In this document: one piece after another, positions 23,247 to 31,297 of the stretch
How the letters are laid out: each line of letters opens with the position of its first letter
Position numbering within the stretch: position 1 is the stretch's first letter
Assembly: GCA_016234925.1 (NCBI GenBank)
Contig: JACRNI010000028.1
Coordinates: forward strand, 1 to 35,481
DNA: 35,481 nucleotides
Source: Deltaproteobacteria bacterium
GTDB taxonomy: Bacteria; Desulfobacterota; GWC2-55-46; UBA9637; GWC2-42-11
Direction of reading: 5' to 3'
Notes under the pieces: generated by a model
What the model was told of the DNA's origin: nothing
Databases searched by the model: none
What the model saw: only the letters and a program-made list of their open reading frames with translations
Translations under genes and position numbers: made by a program

Positions 23247-25142
23247 ATGAAAATGCTGCGACAGTTTCTATTATATTTCTTTACTTTTTTCTTACTAACC
23301 TCTTCAATCGCCTATGCTAAAACTGATTTAAGCGGCCAATTCTCCCCTCCCCTCATTTCAGACATTGCAAAATATGATTTTAAAAAAGCAGAAACTCATA
23401 TCCTTAAAAATGCAAAGATTAAATTGAAATCAAAAGGATTAAGCAAAAAAGAACATGCTGAACTTTTGACCCTTTTATTGACTATCTACAAAAATTCGGA
23501 TGACAAGAGCAATCTCGCTAAAACACTTGCTGACATAAGGGGTTTTTCACCTGATGCAGTAAGAGCAGACAAAACAGAAGCGGAACTTGAAACAGGGCTT
23601 AAACTCGCAAGGCTATATAATTCTGCATACAGCGTAAGAAAGGAAAAAATATTTAAAGACAGGGCAATCGGATTATTAAAGCAGATACAAAATATATATT
23701 TTGACAACAAGACAAATGTATTCATTGTAAATGTAAATGGAAAACCATCTGCAACTGCAACGGCAAATGCCGCTGCTTCTACCATTTTTCTTGAGGCATC
23801 AAAAAATCTTCAGGAAAAACCTTTTGAAGATATTGCGAGAGACAGCATTGCATATCTAAAAAATAATTTAATAAAAGGCGGCGGGGCATTCCACATATTT
23901 GATATAAACACATCCTCTGCATTTATGGATGGACAATTGATAGACAATGCAATGGCAGGCATCGCATTGCTGGAGGGTTATAAAAATTTTAAAGATGAAA
24001 CAAAACTTGATGCTGCAAAAAACATAGCAGAGTTTATGCAAAAAAGATTATACGATGAAAAATTCGGCGGTTTTATTCAGAGGAACAGCAATTCTCAAGA
24101 ATATTATTCAGAGGGAGAGGAATTATACATAGGCGACAAGCCATTTGAGGAAAACGCAATTGCAGGATATTTCTTTGAGTCCATATATGAGATTACAGGC
24201 GATGCCAGACATAGCGATGCCGTAAAAGGAACTCTCGGCTATCTTGCCCCATTATATAAAGATATATCCCCTGAAAAACAAGCCTATTTTTTAACGACTG
24301 CCAACAATTATATCAAATCCATTGCAGCAGCAAAAAAAGAACCTCGGACAGAAAAACTTGGATGGGAAACAGAACTGCCGAAAACAGGGCTTTTGCCATT
24401 GGCAATACTTTCATTTTTAGCAGGCATCTTAAGTTTTTTATCGCCATGCACCTTGCCGATTCTTCCGGCATATTTCGCATTTGCATTTCAGGGCGAGAAG
24501 AGACGGATAATGGCAATGACATTTTTCTTTTTTCTTGGTTTAGCGCTTGTTTTTTCTATAATGGGCGCAACAGCAAGTTTTATCGGTTCATTTTTAAAAA
24601 CAAACATTTCAATAATAACAACTGTCGGAGGCATCCTGATAATCATCTTCGGTTTTATGTCCCTCATTGGCAAGGGTTTTAGCGGCGCCAGAATCTTTCA
24701 AAAAAGCCCTTCTGCAACACTCGGCGGTTCATTTATATTTGGCGCGGCAATGGCATTCGGCTGGACAGCATGTGTCGGACCAATCCTTGCAGGCATACTT
24801 GTCCTTGCAGCAACAGAGGAAAAGGTTTTAAGAGGCGTTGGGCTTCTCTTTATATATGCGCTTGGTCTTGGGCTGCCGCTTATGATAATTTCTCTTTTCT
24901 TCAAAAATATGAACAGGGACAGCATATTCTGGAGGTTTTTAAAAGGCAAAGGATGGGAAGTAAATATTTTTGGCCGCACACTTCTTTTACATTCCACAAG
25001 CATAATAAGCGGCATTATATTTATATCGCTCGGCGTGCTTATGGTAAGCGGGTATCTCGCATATATAAATAAGATAATTCCGCTTTCAACACAGGTCTGG
25101 TTTGCAGATATAGAGGACAAACTGATGGAGATGTTTAAATGA
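23247..25142 (+). CDS. Fusion of a six-hairpin-like periplasmic domain with a CcdA/DsbD membrane domain
   Basis: A 631-residue protein: signal peptide (about 1-25), an alpha-helical region (about 30-370) that resembles the alpha/alpha barrel of YyaL/DUF255 proteins (SSAFMDGQLIDNAMAGIALLEG, FGGFIQRNSNSQEYYSEG, KPFEENAIAGYFFESIYE), then a DsbD/CcdA membrane domain (about 378-615) with the redox cysteine motifs SPCTLPILPAYF and TACVGPILAG and about six helices. CcdA moves electrons from cytoplasmic thioredoxin to periplasmic thiols, often for cytochrome c maturation. Whether the N-terminal domain is an enzyme is unknown; the thioredoxin part of YyaL-type proteins is absent. It starts the coupled trio: ATGA overlap with the next gene. 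The leader lacks a ribosome site and is mostly repeat R2. Confidence 0.8.
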   Translation: MKMLRQFLLYFFTFFLLTSSIAYAKTDLSGQFSPPLISDIAKYDFKKAETHILKNAKIKLKSKGLSKKEHAELLTLLLTIYKNSDDKSNLAKTLADIRGFSPDAVRADKTEAELETGLKLARLYNSAYSVRKEKIFKDRAIGLLKQIQNIYFDNKTNVFIVNVNGKPSATATANAAASTIFLEASKNLQEKPFEDIARDSIAYLKNNLIKGGGAFHIFDINTSSAFMDGQLIDNAMAGIALLEGYKNFKDETKLDAAKNIAEFMQKRLYDEKFGGFIQRNSNSQEYYSEGEELYIGDKPFEENAIAGYFFESIYEITGDARHSDAVKGTLGYLAPLYKDISPEKQAYFLTTANNYIKSIAAAKKEPRTEKLGWETELPKTGLLPLAILSFLAGILSFLSPCTLPILPAYFAFAFQGEKRRIMAMTFFFFLGLALVFSIMGATASFIGSFLKTNISIITTVGGILIIIFGFMSLIGKGFSGARIFQKSPSATLGGSFIFGAAMAFGWTACVGPILAGILVLAATEEKVLRGVGLLFIYALGLGLPLMIISLFFKNMNRDSIFWRFLKGKGWEVNIFGRTLLLHSTSIISGIIFISLGVLMVSGYLAYINKIIPLSTQVWFADIEDKLMEMFK

Positions 25143-27862
25143 TAAATACAGGCAAAGGTAGAGGTAGAGTCATAAGTATTTGGAATTTCTTCTTTACCTA
25201 TACCTTTACCTGCCTTTTCATTCTGTCTTCTGTAGTTCATGCCCAACAAATTGTTTTTTCACCCGGTATTCCTGCGCCATGGGATAAGGGAGATGTTGAG
25301 CCCGGCGCTGTTATAAAAGACGGCTCTCTATTCAAGATGTGGTTTACAGGTTCTGATGGGAAAAAATACAGTATCGGTTATGCAGTGTCAAAGGATGGCA
25401 TAAACTGGCAGAGGCATGAAAAACCTGTGTTTGAATCGGGTGAAGAAAATAAGTGGGATAGTTTTTCTACTGCATACCCATCTGTAATAAAAGACGGGGA
25501 TATTTACAAGATGTGGTACACAGGCTCCAGCGGCAAGAAACTTTCAATAGGCTATGCAGTGTCAAAGGATGGGATTTCATGGGAAAGAAATGAAAAACCT
25601 ATGTTTGAGCCTGATGAGGAAGATGTATGGGACGGCTTCAGTGTGCTTTATCCAATGGTGATAAAAGAAAACAACAAATACAAGATGTTCTACACAGGCA
25701 CAGCAGGCATATCATATAAAATCGGCATTGCAGTATCAGATGACGGCATCAAATGGAAAAGAGCAGAAACTAATCCAATAAATCTTGGTGAAAAGGTTCA
25801 TTCATTTCATCCATGGATTGTTAAGGATTTAAAAGAAGGCTACAGCATGTGGTATTCAATAAAGGAGTCTCCTAAAACAGGATTTAAGATTGGCTCTGCA
25901 TATTCAAAAGACGGCATTAAATGGGATGTAAAAAAAGAGGCATTAAAACCATATCTTGGCTGGGACATAAAAGAAGTTTTTAAGCCTGTTGTATTGCAGG
26001 AAGGCAATAAGTATAAAATGTGGTATGCAGGTTTTGACGGCAGAAAAACAAGGATTGGCATTGCAGAATCCATTGACAGCATAAAATGGACAAGGCATGG
26101 GAAAAACCCTGTATTTAATGCAAGCGAAGGCGCAGGCTGGGACGGCGATTCTGTTTTCAGGGGCGGTATTATACAAGACGGGGGTATCTATAAAATCTGG
26201 TATTCAGGTTTTAACGGCAATAGAACAAGTATCGGACTTGCATCATTAAAAGGCATGGATTGGGAAAAGAGATTAGCGCCTGTTTTTTCTCCGGGAATTG
26301 ATTGGGACAGGATGGGTGTCGGCTATCCGTTTGTTATGAAAGAAGGCAGTATTTACAAGATGTGGTATACAGGTTTTGACGGAACAATGCTTCAGATAGG
26401 TTATGCTGTTTCAAAAGATGGGATAAACTGGCAAAGGCGCGACAATCCTGTTTTAAAATCGGGTAAAGATTGGGATAAGGTGCAGGCTGCATATCCATTT
26501 GTGATGAAAGATAAAAACGGCTACAGGATGTATTATTCTGGATATGACGGCAAAAAAATGGGCATTGGCATTGCAGTGTCAAAGGACGGCATTAAATGGA
26601 AAAGGTTTTTAAACAAACCTGTTATTGAAGACAAAGAGGTTATCTCTCCATGGGTAACAAGGGATAAAAATGGTTATAAGATGTGGTATTCAGTTTATGG
26701 GGATAACGGCTATGAAATCCATCTAGCCTCATCTTTAGACGGCATTAAATGGACAAAACACGGCGCAGCAATAAAACCTGACGGAAAAATAAAAGATGTA
26801 AAAGGGGCAATGGTATTTATTGAAAATCAACTATACAATATGTATTATGAAGAGTTTGACGGGTTTAAAAACCGCATTGCACAGGCATTTTCAAAAGACG
26901 GCAAAGATTGGGAAAGGCGGCTGACAACTGCGATTGACCCTGGTCCAAAAGACGGCTGGGATAGTTATGGTGTGGGAGGGGCATGGGTTTTAAAGGAAGA
27001 CGGCATTTACAAGATGTGGTATTCGGGACATAACAACGAAACATTTCGGATTGGATATGCGACATCTAAAGACGGCATAAACTGGGAAAGGTTTACTCAA
27101 AAACCTGTTTTTGATATAGGGACAAGCGGTTCTTGGGATGATGCGCATGCTGCATATCCATTTGTTATGAAAGATGGAAATTTATACAAGATGTGGTATT
27201 ATGGCTATGGCTCGTCGCCGAAACAACCTCCCAGCATTGGATATGCAGCATCAATTGACGGCATAAATTGGGAGAGACCTGATGCAAACCCTGTTTTATC
27301 GCCGGGGGTGAAAGGGGGTGAAACAGGTTCATGGGATGATGAGATGATTGGTTATCCAGTGATTATAAAAGAAGGCAAGATCTACAAGATGTGGTATGCT
27401 GGGGCAAATGTATATGAGGAATGGCAAATCGGTTATGCTGAATCAAAAGACGGCGTCAAATGGACAAAATTTTTTGCGCCTGCATTAGTCCCCGGTGAAA
27501 AGGATGAGTGGGACGGTTTTGCAGTTTCATATCCAATGGTAATATCAGTAAAAGGCGGCTATTATTTATGGTACACAGGCATAGATGCAAGAAAAGACGG
27601 CAGCGCAATGAGGATTGGTCTTGCATATTCAAAAGACGGCATATCATGGGACAAAGGGGACAAAGTGGACAAAGGGACAAAGCCAGCCCTTGAACCGCAG
27701 ATAGACATAGGCGACAAAGGCGAATGGAATGAGGCGTCAAGTTTCAGCCCAAGGGTGATGCTTGACGGCGATGCGTGGAAAATCTGGTTCACAGGCTTTG
27801 ATGCAAAAAGGGGCTTTAAAATCGGTTACACAGAAAAGAAATACGAGGATATATTAGAATGA
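25139..27862 (+). CDS. Secreted protein with 15 GH43/GH32-like five-bladed propeller repeats
   Basis: A 907-residue exported protein. After a signal peptide (FTCLFILSSVVHA) the mature chain consists of about 15 repeats of roughly 55-60 residues, each with YKMWYTG...IGYAVSKDGINWQR and a variable KPVFxxGxxxxWD segment. These match the blade signature of five-bladed propellers of glycosidase clans (arabinanase, levanase, beta-mannoside phosphorylase). Fifteen repeats would make three such propellers in a row. I see no family-specific catalytic acid triad, so binding rather than hydrolysis is possible. The N-terminus translates an inverted repeat (25148-25214). It starts four bases before the end of the CcdA fusion and overlaps the next gene in the same way, implying translational coupling of all three. 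Confidence 0.8.
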   Translation: MINTGKGRGRVISIWNFFFTYTFTCLFILSSVVHAQQIVFSPGIPAPWDKGDVEPGAVIKDGSLFKMWFTGSDGKKYSIGYAVSKDGINWQRHEKPVFESGEENKWDSFSTAYPSVIKDGDIYKMWYTGSSGKKLSIGYAVSKDGISWERNEKPMFEPDEEDVWDGFSVLYPMVIKENNKYKMFYTGTAGISYKIGIAVSDDGIKWKRAETNPINLGEKVHSFHPWIVKDLKEGYSMWYSIKESPKTGFKIGSAYSKDGIKWDVKKEALKPYLGWDIKEVFKPVVLQEGNKYKMWYAGFDGRKTRIGIAESIDSIKWTRHGKNPVFNASEGAGWDGDSVFRGGIIQDGGIYKIWYSGFNGNRTSIGLASLKGMDWEKRLAPVFSPGIDWDRMGVGYPFVMKEGSIYKMWYTGFDGTMLQIGYAVSKDGINWQRRDNPVLKSGKDWDKVQAAYPFVMKDKNGYRMYYSGYDGKKMGIGIAVSKDGIKWKRFLNKPVIEDKEVISPWVTRDKNGYKMWYSVYGDNGYEIHLASSLDGIKWTKHGAAIKPDGKIKDVKGAMVFIENQLYNMYYEEFDGFKNRIAQAFSKDGKDWERRLTTAIDPGPKDGWDSYGVGGAWVLKEDGIYKMWYSGHNNETFRIGYATSKDGINWERFTQKPVFDIGTSGSWDDAHAAYPFVMKDGNLYKMWYYGYGSSPKQPPSIGYAASIDGINWERPDANPVLSPGVKGGETGSWDDEMIGYPVIIKEGKIYKMWYAGANVYEEWQIGYAESKDGVKWTKFFAPALVPGEKDEWDGFAVSYPMVISVKGGYYLWYTGIDARKDGSAMRIGLAYSKDGISWDKGDKVDKGTKPALEPQIDIGDKGEWNEASSFSPRVMLDGDAWKIWFTGFDAKRGFKIGYTEKKYEDILE
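25148..25214. repeat. Inverted repeat within the propeller protein's signal-peptide region
   Basis: ACAGGCAAAGGTAGAGGTAGAG (left, about 25148) and CTTTACCTATACCTTTACCTGCC (right, ending 25214) are imperfect complements. Translated they give the unusual TGKGRGR and TYTFTC stretches around the signal peptide. Confidence 0.7.
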
Positions 27863-28863
27863 AGACTAAAACATTGCAAAAAGAGCGCGACGTGATACAG
27901 CAAATATACGATTTAATAAGCGAAGACCTAAAAAAGGTTGAGATTGAATTTAAGAAAAACCTGCATTCCGATATATTCCTCATTAGAAAGATGGGCGAGT
28001 ATATACTGGGCAGCGGCGGCAAAAGGGTAAGACCTTTGCTTGTTCTGCTGTCTGCAAAATTATGCAAATACAATGGCGAAAGCCACATACCATTTGCGGC
28101 AATAGTTGAGTTTATACATACTGCAACGCTTCTCCACGATGATGTTGTTGACGAGGCAGAATTAAGGAGAGGAAAGGTGTCTGCGAATGTCCTTTGGGGC
28201 AACGGCGCAAGCGTGCTTGTCGGCGATTTTTTATATTCAAAATCATTTTATCTGATGATTGAACACGGCGATATGGAAATCCTTAAAATAATGTCAAAGA
28301 CAACAACACAAATGTCAGAGGGCGAGATACTGCAATTATTAAAGAGCAATGACCCTGAAACAACAGAAGGAGAATACCTTGAGATTGTAAAGAATAAAAC
28401 CGCGATACTCATGTCTGCTGCGTGTCAGACCGGCGCTATACTCGGCAGGGTTTCAAGAGAAAAACAGGAGGCAATTTCAAATTTCGGCTTAAATATCGGC
28501 ATGGCATTTCAACTCACAGATGACTGTCTTGATTATACATCAAAGAACGAGGAACTTGGCAAGGCTGTCGGCAATGACCTGAAAGAAGGAAAGATTACGC
28601 TTCCCTTGATACATCTTTTGAAAAATTCCACGCCTGATGAAAAACAAGAGATACTAAAATTAATAGGGCAGGATGATTTAAACAAATCAAAACTTATATA
28701 TGTGATAAACATGATAAATAAATATAAATCCGTTGACTATGCAATGGCAAAGGCAAAAAGATGCGTTGACGAGGCAAAGGCCTGCCTTGAAATATTTGAG
28801 CCATCTTCTGAAAGAACTGCTTTGATTGGTTTGGCTGATTATGTGTTTGAAAGGAGATTCTGA
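27859..28863 (+). CDS. ispB: Long-chain polyprenyl diphosphate synthase
   Basis: A 334-residue trans-prenyltransferase. The first aspartate-rich motif is LLHDDVVDEAELRRG, the second QLTDDCLDYTSKNEELGKAVGNDLKEGK, and the family landmarks GGKRVRPLLVLLSA, GDFLYSKSF and KTAILMSAAC are all present. It extends farnesyl or geranyl diphosphate with isopentenyl diphosphate to the side chain of ubiquinone or menaquinone; chain length cannot be read with certainty, so octaprenyl (ispB) or heptaprenyl naming is provisional. It overlaps the propeller gene by four bases, an odd partner for quinone synthesis. Confidence 0.92.
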   Translation: MKTKTLQKERDVIQQIYDLISEDLKKVEIEFKKNLHSDIFLIRKMGEYILGSGGKRVRPLLVLLSAKLCKYNGESHIPFAAIVEFIHTATLLHDDVVDEAELRRGKVSANVLWGNGASVLVGDFLYSKSFYLMIEHGDMEILKIMSKTTTQMSEGEILQLLKSNDPETTEGEYLEIVKNKTAILMSAACQTGAILGRVSREKQEAISNFGLNIGMAFQLTDDCLDYTSKNEELGKAVGNDLKEGKITLPLIHLLKNSTPDEKQEILKLIGQDDLNKSKLIYVINMINKYKSVDYAMAKAKRCVDEAKACLEIFEPSSERTALIGLADYVFERRF

Positions 28864-28893
28864 AAGCAGGGGCTAGGGATTGGAAAAAAAGAT

Positions 28894-28948
28894 GGTAGCC
28901 GCACCCTTTATGGGTGCGTCATAACGCAGGCTAAAGCCTGCGGCTACC
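28894..28948. repeat. GGTAGCCGCA palindromic repeat downstream of ispB
   Basis: Ends GGTAGCCGCA and TGCGGCTACC are perfect complements; inside are two smaller palindromes (GCACCCTTTATGGGTGC and GCAGGCTAAAGCCTGC). The 181-base gap between ispB and the next gene otherwise shows nothing. Confidence 0.85.
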
Positions 28949-29044
28949 AGAATTTATGTCTAGTTTATTTAGTTCGTTTGCTATGATATCCATATTTTTA
29001 AGTAGAGACAAAAATAAATTTCATCTTAAAAGAGTAAAAATAAT

Positions 29045-29527
29045 ATGGAACTAAAAACCATAAAAATAGAAATCCCGCAGGGTGCAAATATCATTCTGGG
29101 GCAGACTCACTTCATAAAAACCATTGAAGACCTTTATGAAATCATTGTTACAACCGTTCCGCAGGCAAAGTTTGGCATCGCGTTTTGCGAGGCATCAGGT
29201 CCGTGCCTTATAAGATTTGAGGGCAATGACAAGGAACTAACAGACAAGGCAGTGGAAAATGCATCCACTGTCGGCGCAGGGCATTTTTTCATAATAATCA
29301 TAAGAGATGCGTTTCCAATAAATATCTTAAACGCTGTCAAGAACTGTCAGGAGGTCTGCAATATCTTCTGCGCGAGTGCAAATCCTGTCGAGATTATTGT
29401 TGCAGAGACCCGGCAAGGCAGGGGCATAATGGGCGTTGTTGACGGTTTTTCTCCAAAAGGCATTGAAACCGATGAAGATAAAAATAAGCGCAAGGAATTT
29501 TTAAGAAAGATTGGATATAAAAAATAG
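29045..29527 (+). CDS. Adenosine-specific kinase family protein (DUF355)
   Basis: A 160-residue cytoplasmic protein recognised from the conserved run of the adenosine-specific kinase family: [86 protein letters not shown] and [17 protein letters not shown]. The length agrees with the family. The family is best known from archaea and anaerobic bacteria; the kinase label rests on a structural study of an archaeal member, so the reaction here is not certain. It stands alone, 181 bases after ispB, with the TPR gene converging on it. Confidence 0.85.
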   Translation: MELKTIKIEIPQGANIILGQTHFIKTIEDLYEIIVTTVPQAKFGIAFCEASGPCLIRFEGNDKELTDKAVENASTVGAGHFFIIIIRDAFPINILNAVKNCQEVCNIFCASANPVEIIVAETRQGRGIMGVVDGFSPKGIETDEDKNKRKEFLRKIGYKK

Positions 29528-29554
29528 AGACATAACACTATTATCAGCCACGCA

Positions 29555-30418
29555 TTACTCTTTATTTTTATGCTGATGCGAAAGCGACGGGGCAATCTTA
29601 AATGCCGCATCAAACGACTGTCTTGCTTTTTGCATATTTCCCATCCGTTCATATGCCATGCCAACGGCATAATGCGCTTCAGCAAATTCTGGCCTTAATT
29701 TAACCTCTGCCTCAAGTTCTATTATTGCGTTTTCCAGCAATCCATTTTTGATATAGATTATGCCAAGGTTATAATGCGCGTCCTTTATATTTGGATTAAG
29801 TTTAATCGCCTTTCTATACTCCGAGACCGCCTCGTCAAACTTCCCTCTTTCCTGATATAAGACCCCGATATTGTAATAGATATCAGCAAAATCCGGCCTC
29901 TCTTTAAGCGCGGCATTAAATTCATCCATTGCATGGTCCCATTTTCCAATATCGTGATAAAGTATCCCAAGGTTCAAATGCGCCTTAAAATAACCGGGGC
30001 TTATCTTTAACACCTCTTTATATTTTATTATTGCATCATCAAACAGTTTAGCCTTTTCAAGACTGTTGGCAAGATTGCATATTGCATCAACAAAATCCGG
30101 CTTGATTGAAATGGCTTTATTGTATTCCTGAATCGCTCTTTTATTTTGTCCCATTGCCGCATATACAATGCCAGTATTATTGTGCAAAAGGTGGGAATTG
30201 GGCATTATATGAAGCCCTATCTCATACATCTTTAACGCCTTTTCTAAAAGATTCTTACCGAAATATGCATTGCCGAGGTTATTATAACCCCTTGCCTTTT
30301 CATGAGATTTTAAGACAACATCTGTCCATATTGAAAATTCATCCTGCCATACGGCATTCCTTGCGCTAGAGCCTATAAAAAGGGTTAAGATTATAATAAA
30401 TATCAAAACATGTCTCAT
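29555..30418 (-). CDS. Single-pass membrane TPR protein, resembling the C-terminal part of TMTC-like proteins
   Basis: About 287 residues. One N-terminal hydrophobic helix (HVLIFIIILTLFIGSSA) is followed by RNAVWQDEFSIWTDVVLKSHEKARGYNNLGNAYF, the junction I associate with large membrane glycosyltransferase-like TPR proteins, and then six to seven TPR units (YNLGIIYIKNGLLENAIIELE-type) to the end. The multi-helix N-terminal part of those larger proteins is missing, so this may be a truncated descendant or a free-standing TPR anchor. The ORF track uses a TTG at 30427; the ATG at 30418 is more conventional, though neither has a ribosome site. Convergent with the preceding gene. Confidence 0.75.
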   Translation of the reverse strand: MRHVLIFIIILTLFIGSSARNAVWQDEFSIWTDVVLKSHEKARGYNNLGNAYFGKNLLEKALKMYEIGLHIMPNSHLLHNNTGIVYAAMGQNKRAIQEYNKAISIKPDFVDAICNLANSLEKAKLFDDAIIKYKEVLKISPGYFKAHLNLGILYHDIGKWDHAMDEFNAALKERPDFADIYYNIGVLYQERGKFDEAVSEYRKAIKLNPNIKDAHYNLGIIYIKNGLLENAIIELEAEVKLRPEFAEAHYAVGMAYERMGNMQKARQSFDAAFKIAPSLSHQHKNKE

Positions 30419-30484
30419 ATCATACAAGATAGCAAAGGTTATATTTTTTGTAAATCATTTTGCAATATCATTAACATAAAAATC

Positions 30485-30514
30485 TTGACAAATATCATAG
30501 CAAGTTAGTAGCAT
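30485..30514 (+). promoter_or_regulatory. Possible sigma-70 promoter of the small lipoprotein gene
   Basis: TTGACA at 30485-30490 and TAGCAT at 30509-30514 with an 18-base spacer, in an AT-rich gap between divergent genes. The -10 matches consensus at four of six bases. Confidence 0.4.
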
Positions 30515-30591
30515 TTAATTTTAAACTTGATGTAATTTTTTTGCAAAGTTTATGTTTTTAAAACTGTAACTTGAAAGGAGGTGATTTTTAG

Positions 30592-30810
30592 ATGAAAAGG
30601 ATTATTGCTTTTATCGCTGTAATATTATTGGCATCTCCAATGTTTATTGCAACTTCTTGCGGTAAGAAGGCAGAGGAAACAAAGCCAGCAGAAACAGCAG
30701 CACCGGCGCCTACAGCGCCTGCGCAAGAAACAGCGCCAGCACCGGCAGCAGAACCTGTTAAAGAGGCCGCTCCAGCAACACCTGCGCCTGCTGCACCAGA
30801 AAAAAAGTAA
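30592..30810 (+). CDS. Small Ala/Pro-rich lipoprotein
   Basis: A 72-residue protein with a lipoprotein signal (MKRIIAFIAVILLASPMFIATSC; lipobox-like ATSC at about 20-23). The remainder is a low-complexity chain of Ala, Pro, Glu and Lys (AEETKPAETAAPAPTAPAQE). Such tails can span the periplasm and reach peptidoglycan. A near-perfect ribosome site (AAAGGAGGTGA) lies about ten bases upstream, so it is probably highly expressed; strong hairpins follow. No enzymatic domain. Short ORFs of such composition could be spurious, but the ribosome site, signal and downstream hairpins support a real gene. Confidence 0.75.
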   Translation: MKRIIAFIAVILLASPMFIATSCGKKAEETKPAETAAPAPTAPAQETAPAPAAEPVKEAAPATPAPAAPEKK

Positions 30811-30839
30811 AAATCAATCGGACTTAAAAGTTTTATATT

Positions 30840-30871
30840 GAAGAACCCCGCAGCAAACTGCGGGGTTCTTC
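30840..30871. terminator. GC-rich hairpin downstream of the small lipoprotein gene
   Basis: A 14-bp perfect stem (GAAGAACCCCGCAG/CTGCGGGGTTCTTC) with a CAAA loop, 29 bases after the stop codon. There is no T-run immediately after on the plus strand, so it may act as a weak terminator or mRNA 3' stabiliser. Confidence 0.65.
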
Positions 30872-30898
30872 ACGGTAAGGAATTTCATTATTTATATA

Positions 30899-30940
30899 GC
30901 TCGCCTTGACCCCGCTCCAAGGAGCGGGGTCAAGGCGAGC
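30899..30940. repeat. Perfect 20-bp-arm palindrome
   Basis: GCTCGCCTTGACCCCGCTCC is followed by AA and its exact complement. It is far more GC-rich than the surroundings and sits between two terminator-like hairpins. It has no T-tract and no coding role. Confidence 0.85.
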
Positions 30941-30950
30941 ATCCCGTTCA

Positions 30951-30994
30951 ACACAAAAAGCCTGTGAATGATTCACAGGCTTTTTGTGTTTTCA
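30951..30994. terminator. Strong bidirectional intrinsic terminator
   Basis: ACACAAAAAGCCTGTGAAT and its complement ATTCACAGGCTTTTTGTGT face each other, with A's on one side and T's on the other, so it can terminate on both strands. It isolates the small lipoprotein gene from the repeat-protein operon. The remaining 300 bases to the next gene contain only a possible promoter and ribosome-site-like sequence. Confidence 0.8.
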
Positions 30995-31140
30995 TTGCAA
31001 ATTTAGAAAAAGATTCACCGTTTTTTCAAGAGATTCTTTTTTTGCACTGAAACTGGCAGGATAGAAATTTAAAAGAAGAGCAAAGAAAAAAGGGGTGGTA
31101 GATTTATTTATTGATTGGCTTGACATGCTTAATATTCTCC

Positions 31141-31167
31141 TTGACAGTTATATCTTATAATTATATT
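31141..31167 (+). promoter_or_regulatory. Possible promoter of the repeat-protein operon
   Basis: Perfect TTGACA at 31141-31146 and TATATT at 31162-31167, though the 15-base spacer is short. A second TTGACA lies at 31120-31125. Transcription here would give a leader of about 125 bases, with an AAAGGAGGTG ribosome-site-like sequence at 31202-31210 that has no nearby start codon. Confidence 0.35.
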
Positions 31168-31297
31168 TGGCACCAGTAGACATATCATCAAAATTACGAA
31201 AGAAAGGAGGTGTAAAAAAGATTATTCTATCACGAAAAGATAGAGCAAGCCTTTTATAACAAATTTAGTAAAAAAACTAGGCAAAAAGGAGGGTAAA

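Noticed and set aside
24698-25249. 183-residue minus-strand ORF
   Set aside because: Antisense of the CcdA membrane domain, without recognisable motifs or start context.
31165-31185. Sigma-54 promoter (TTGGCAC) before the repeat-protein gene
   Set aside because: The -12 GC element is missing at the required distance.
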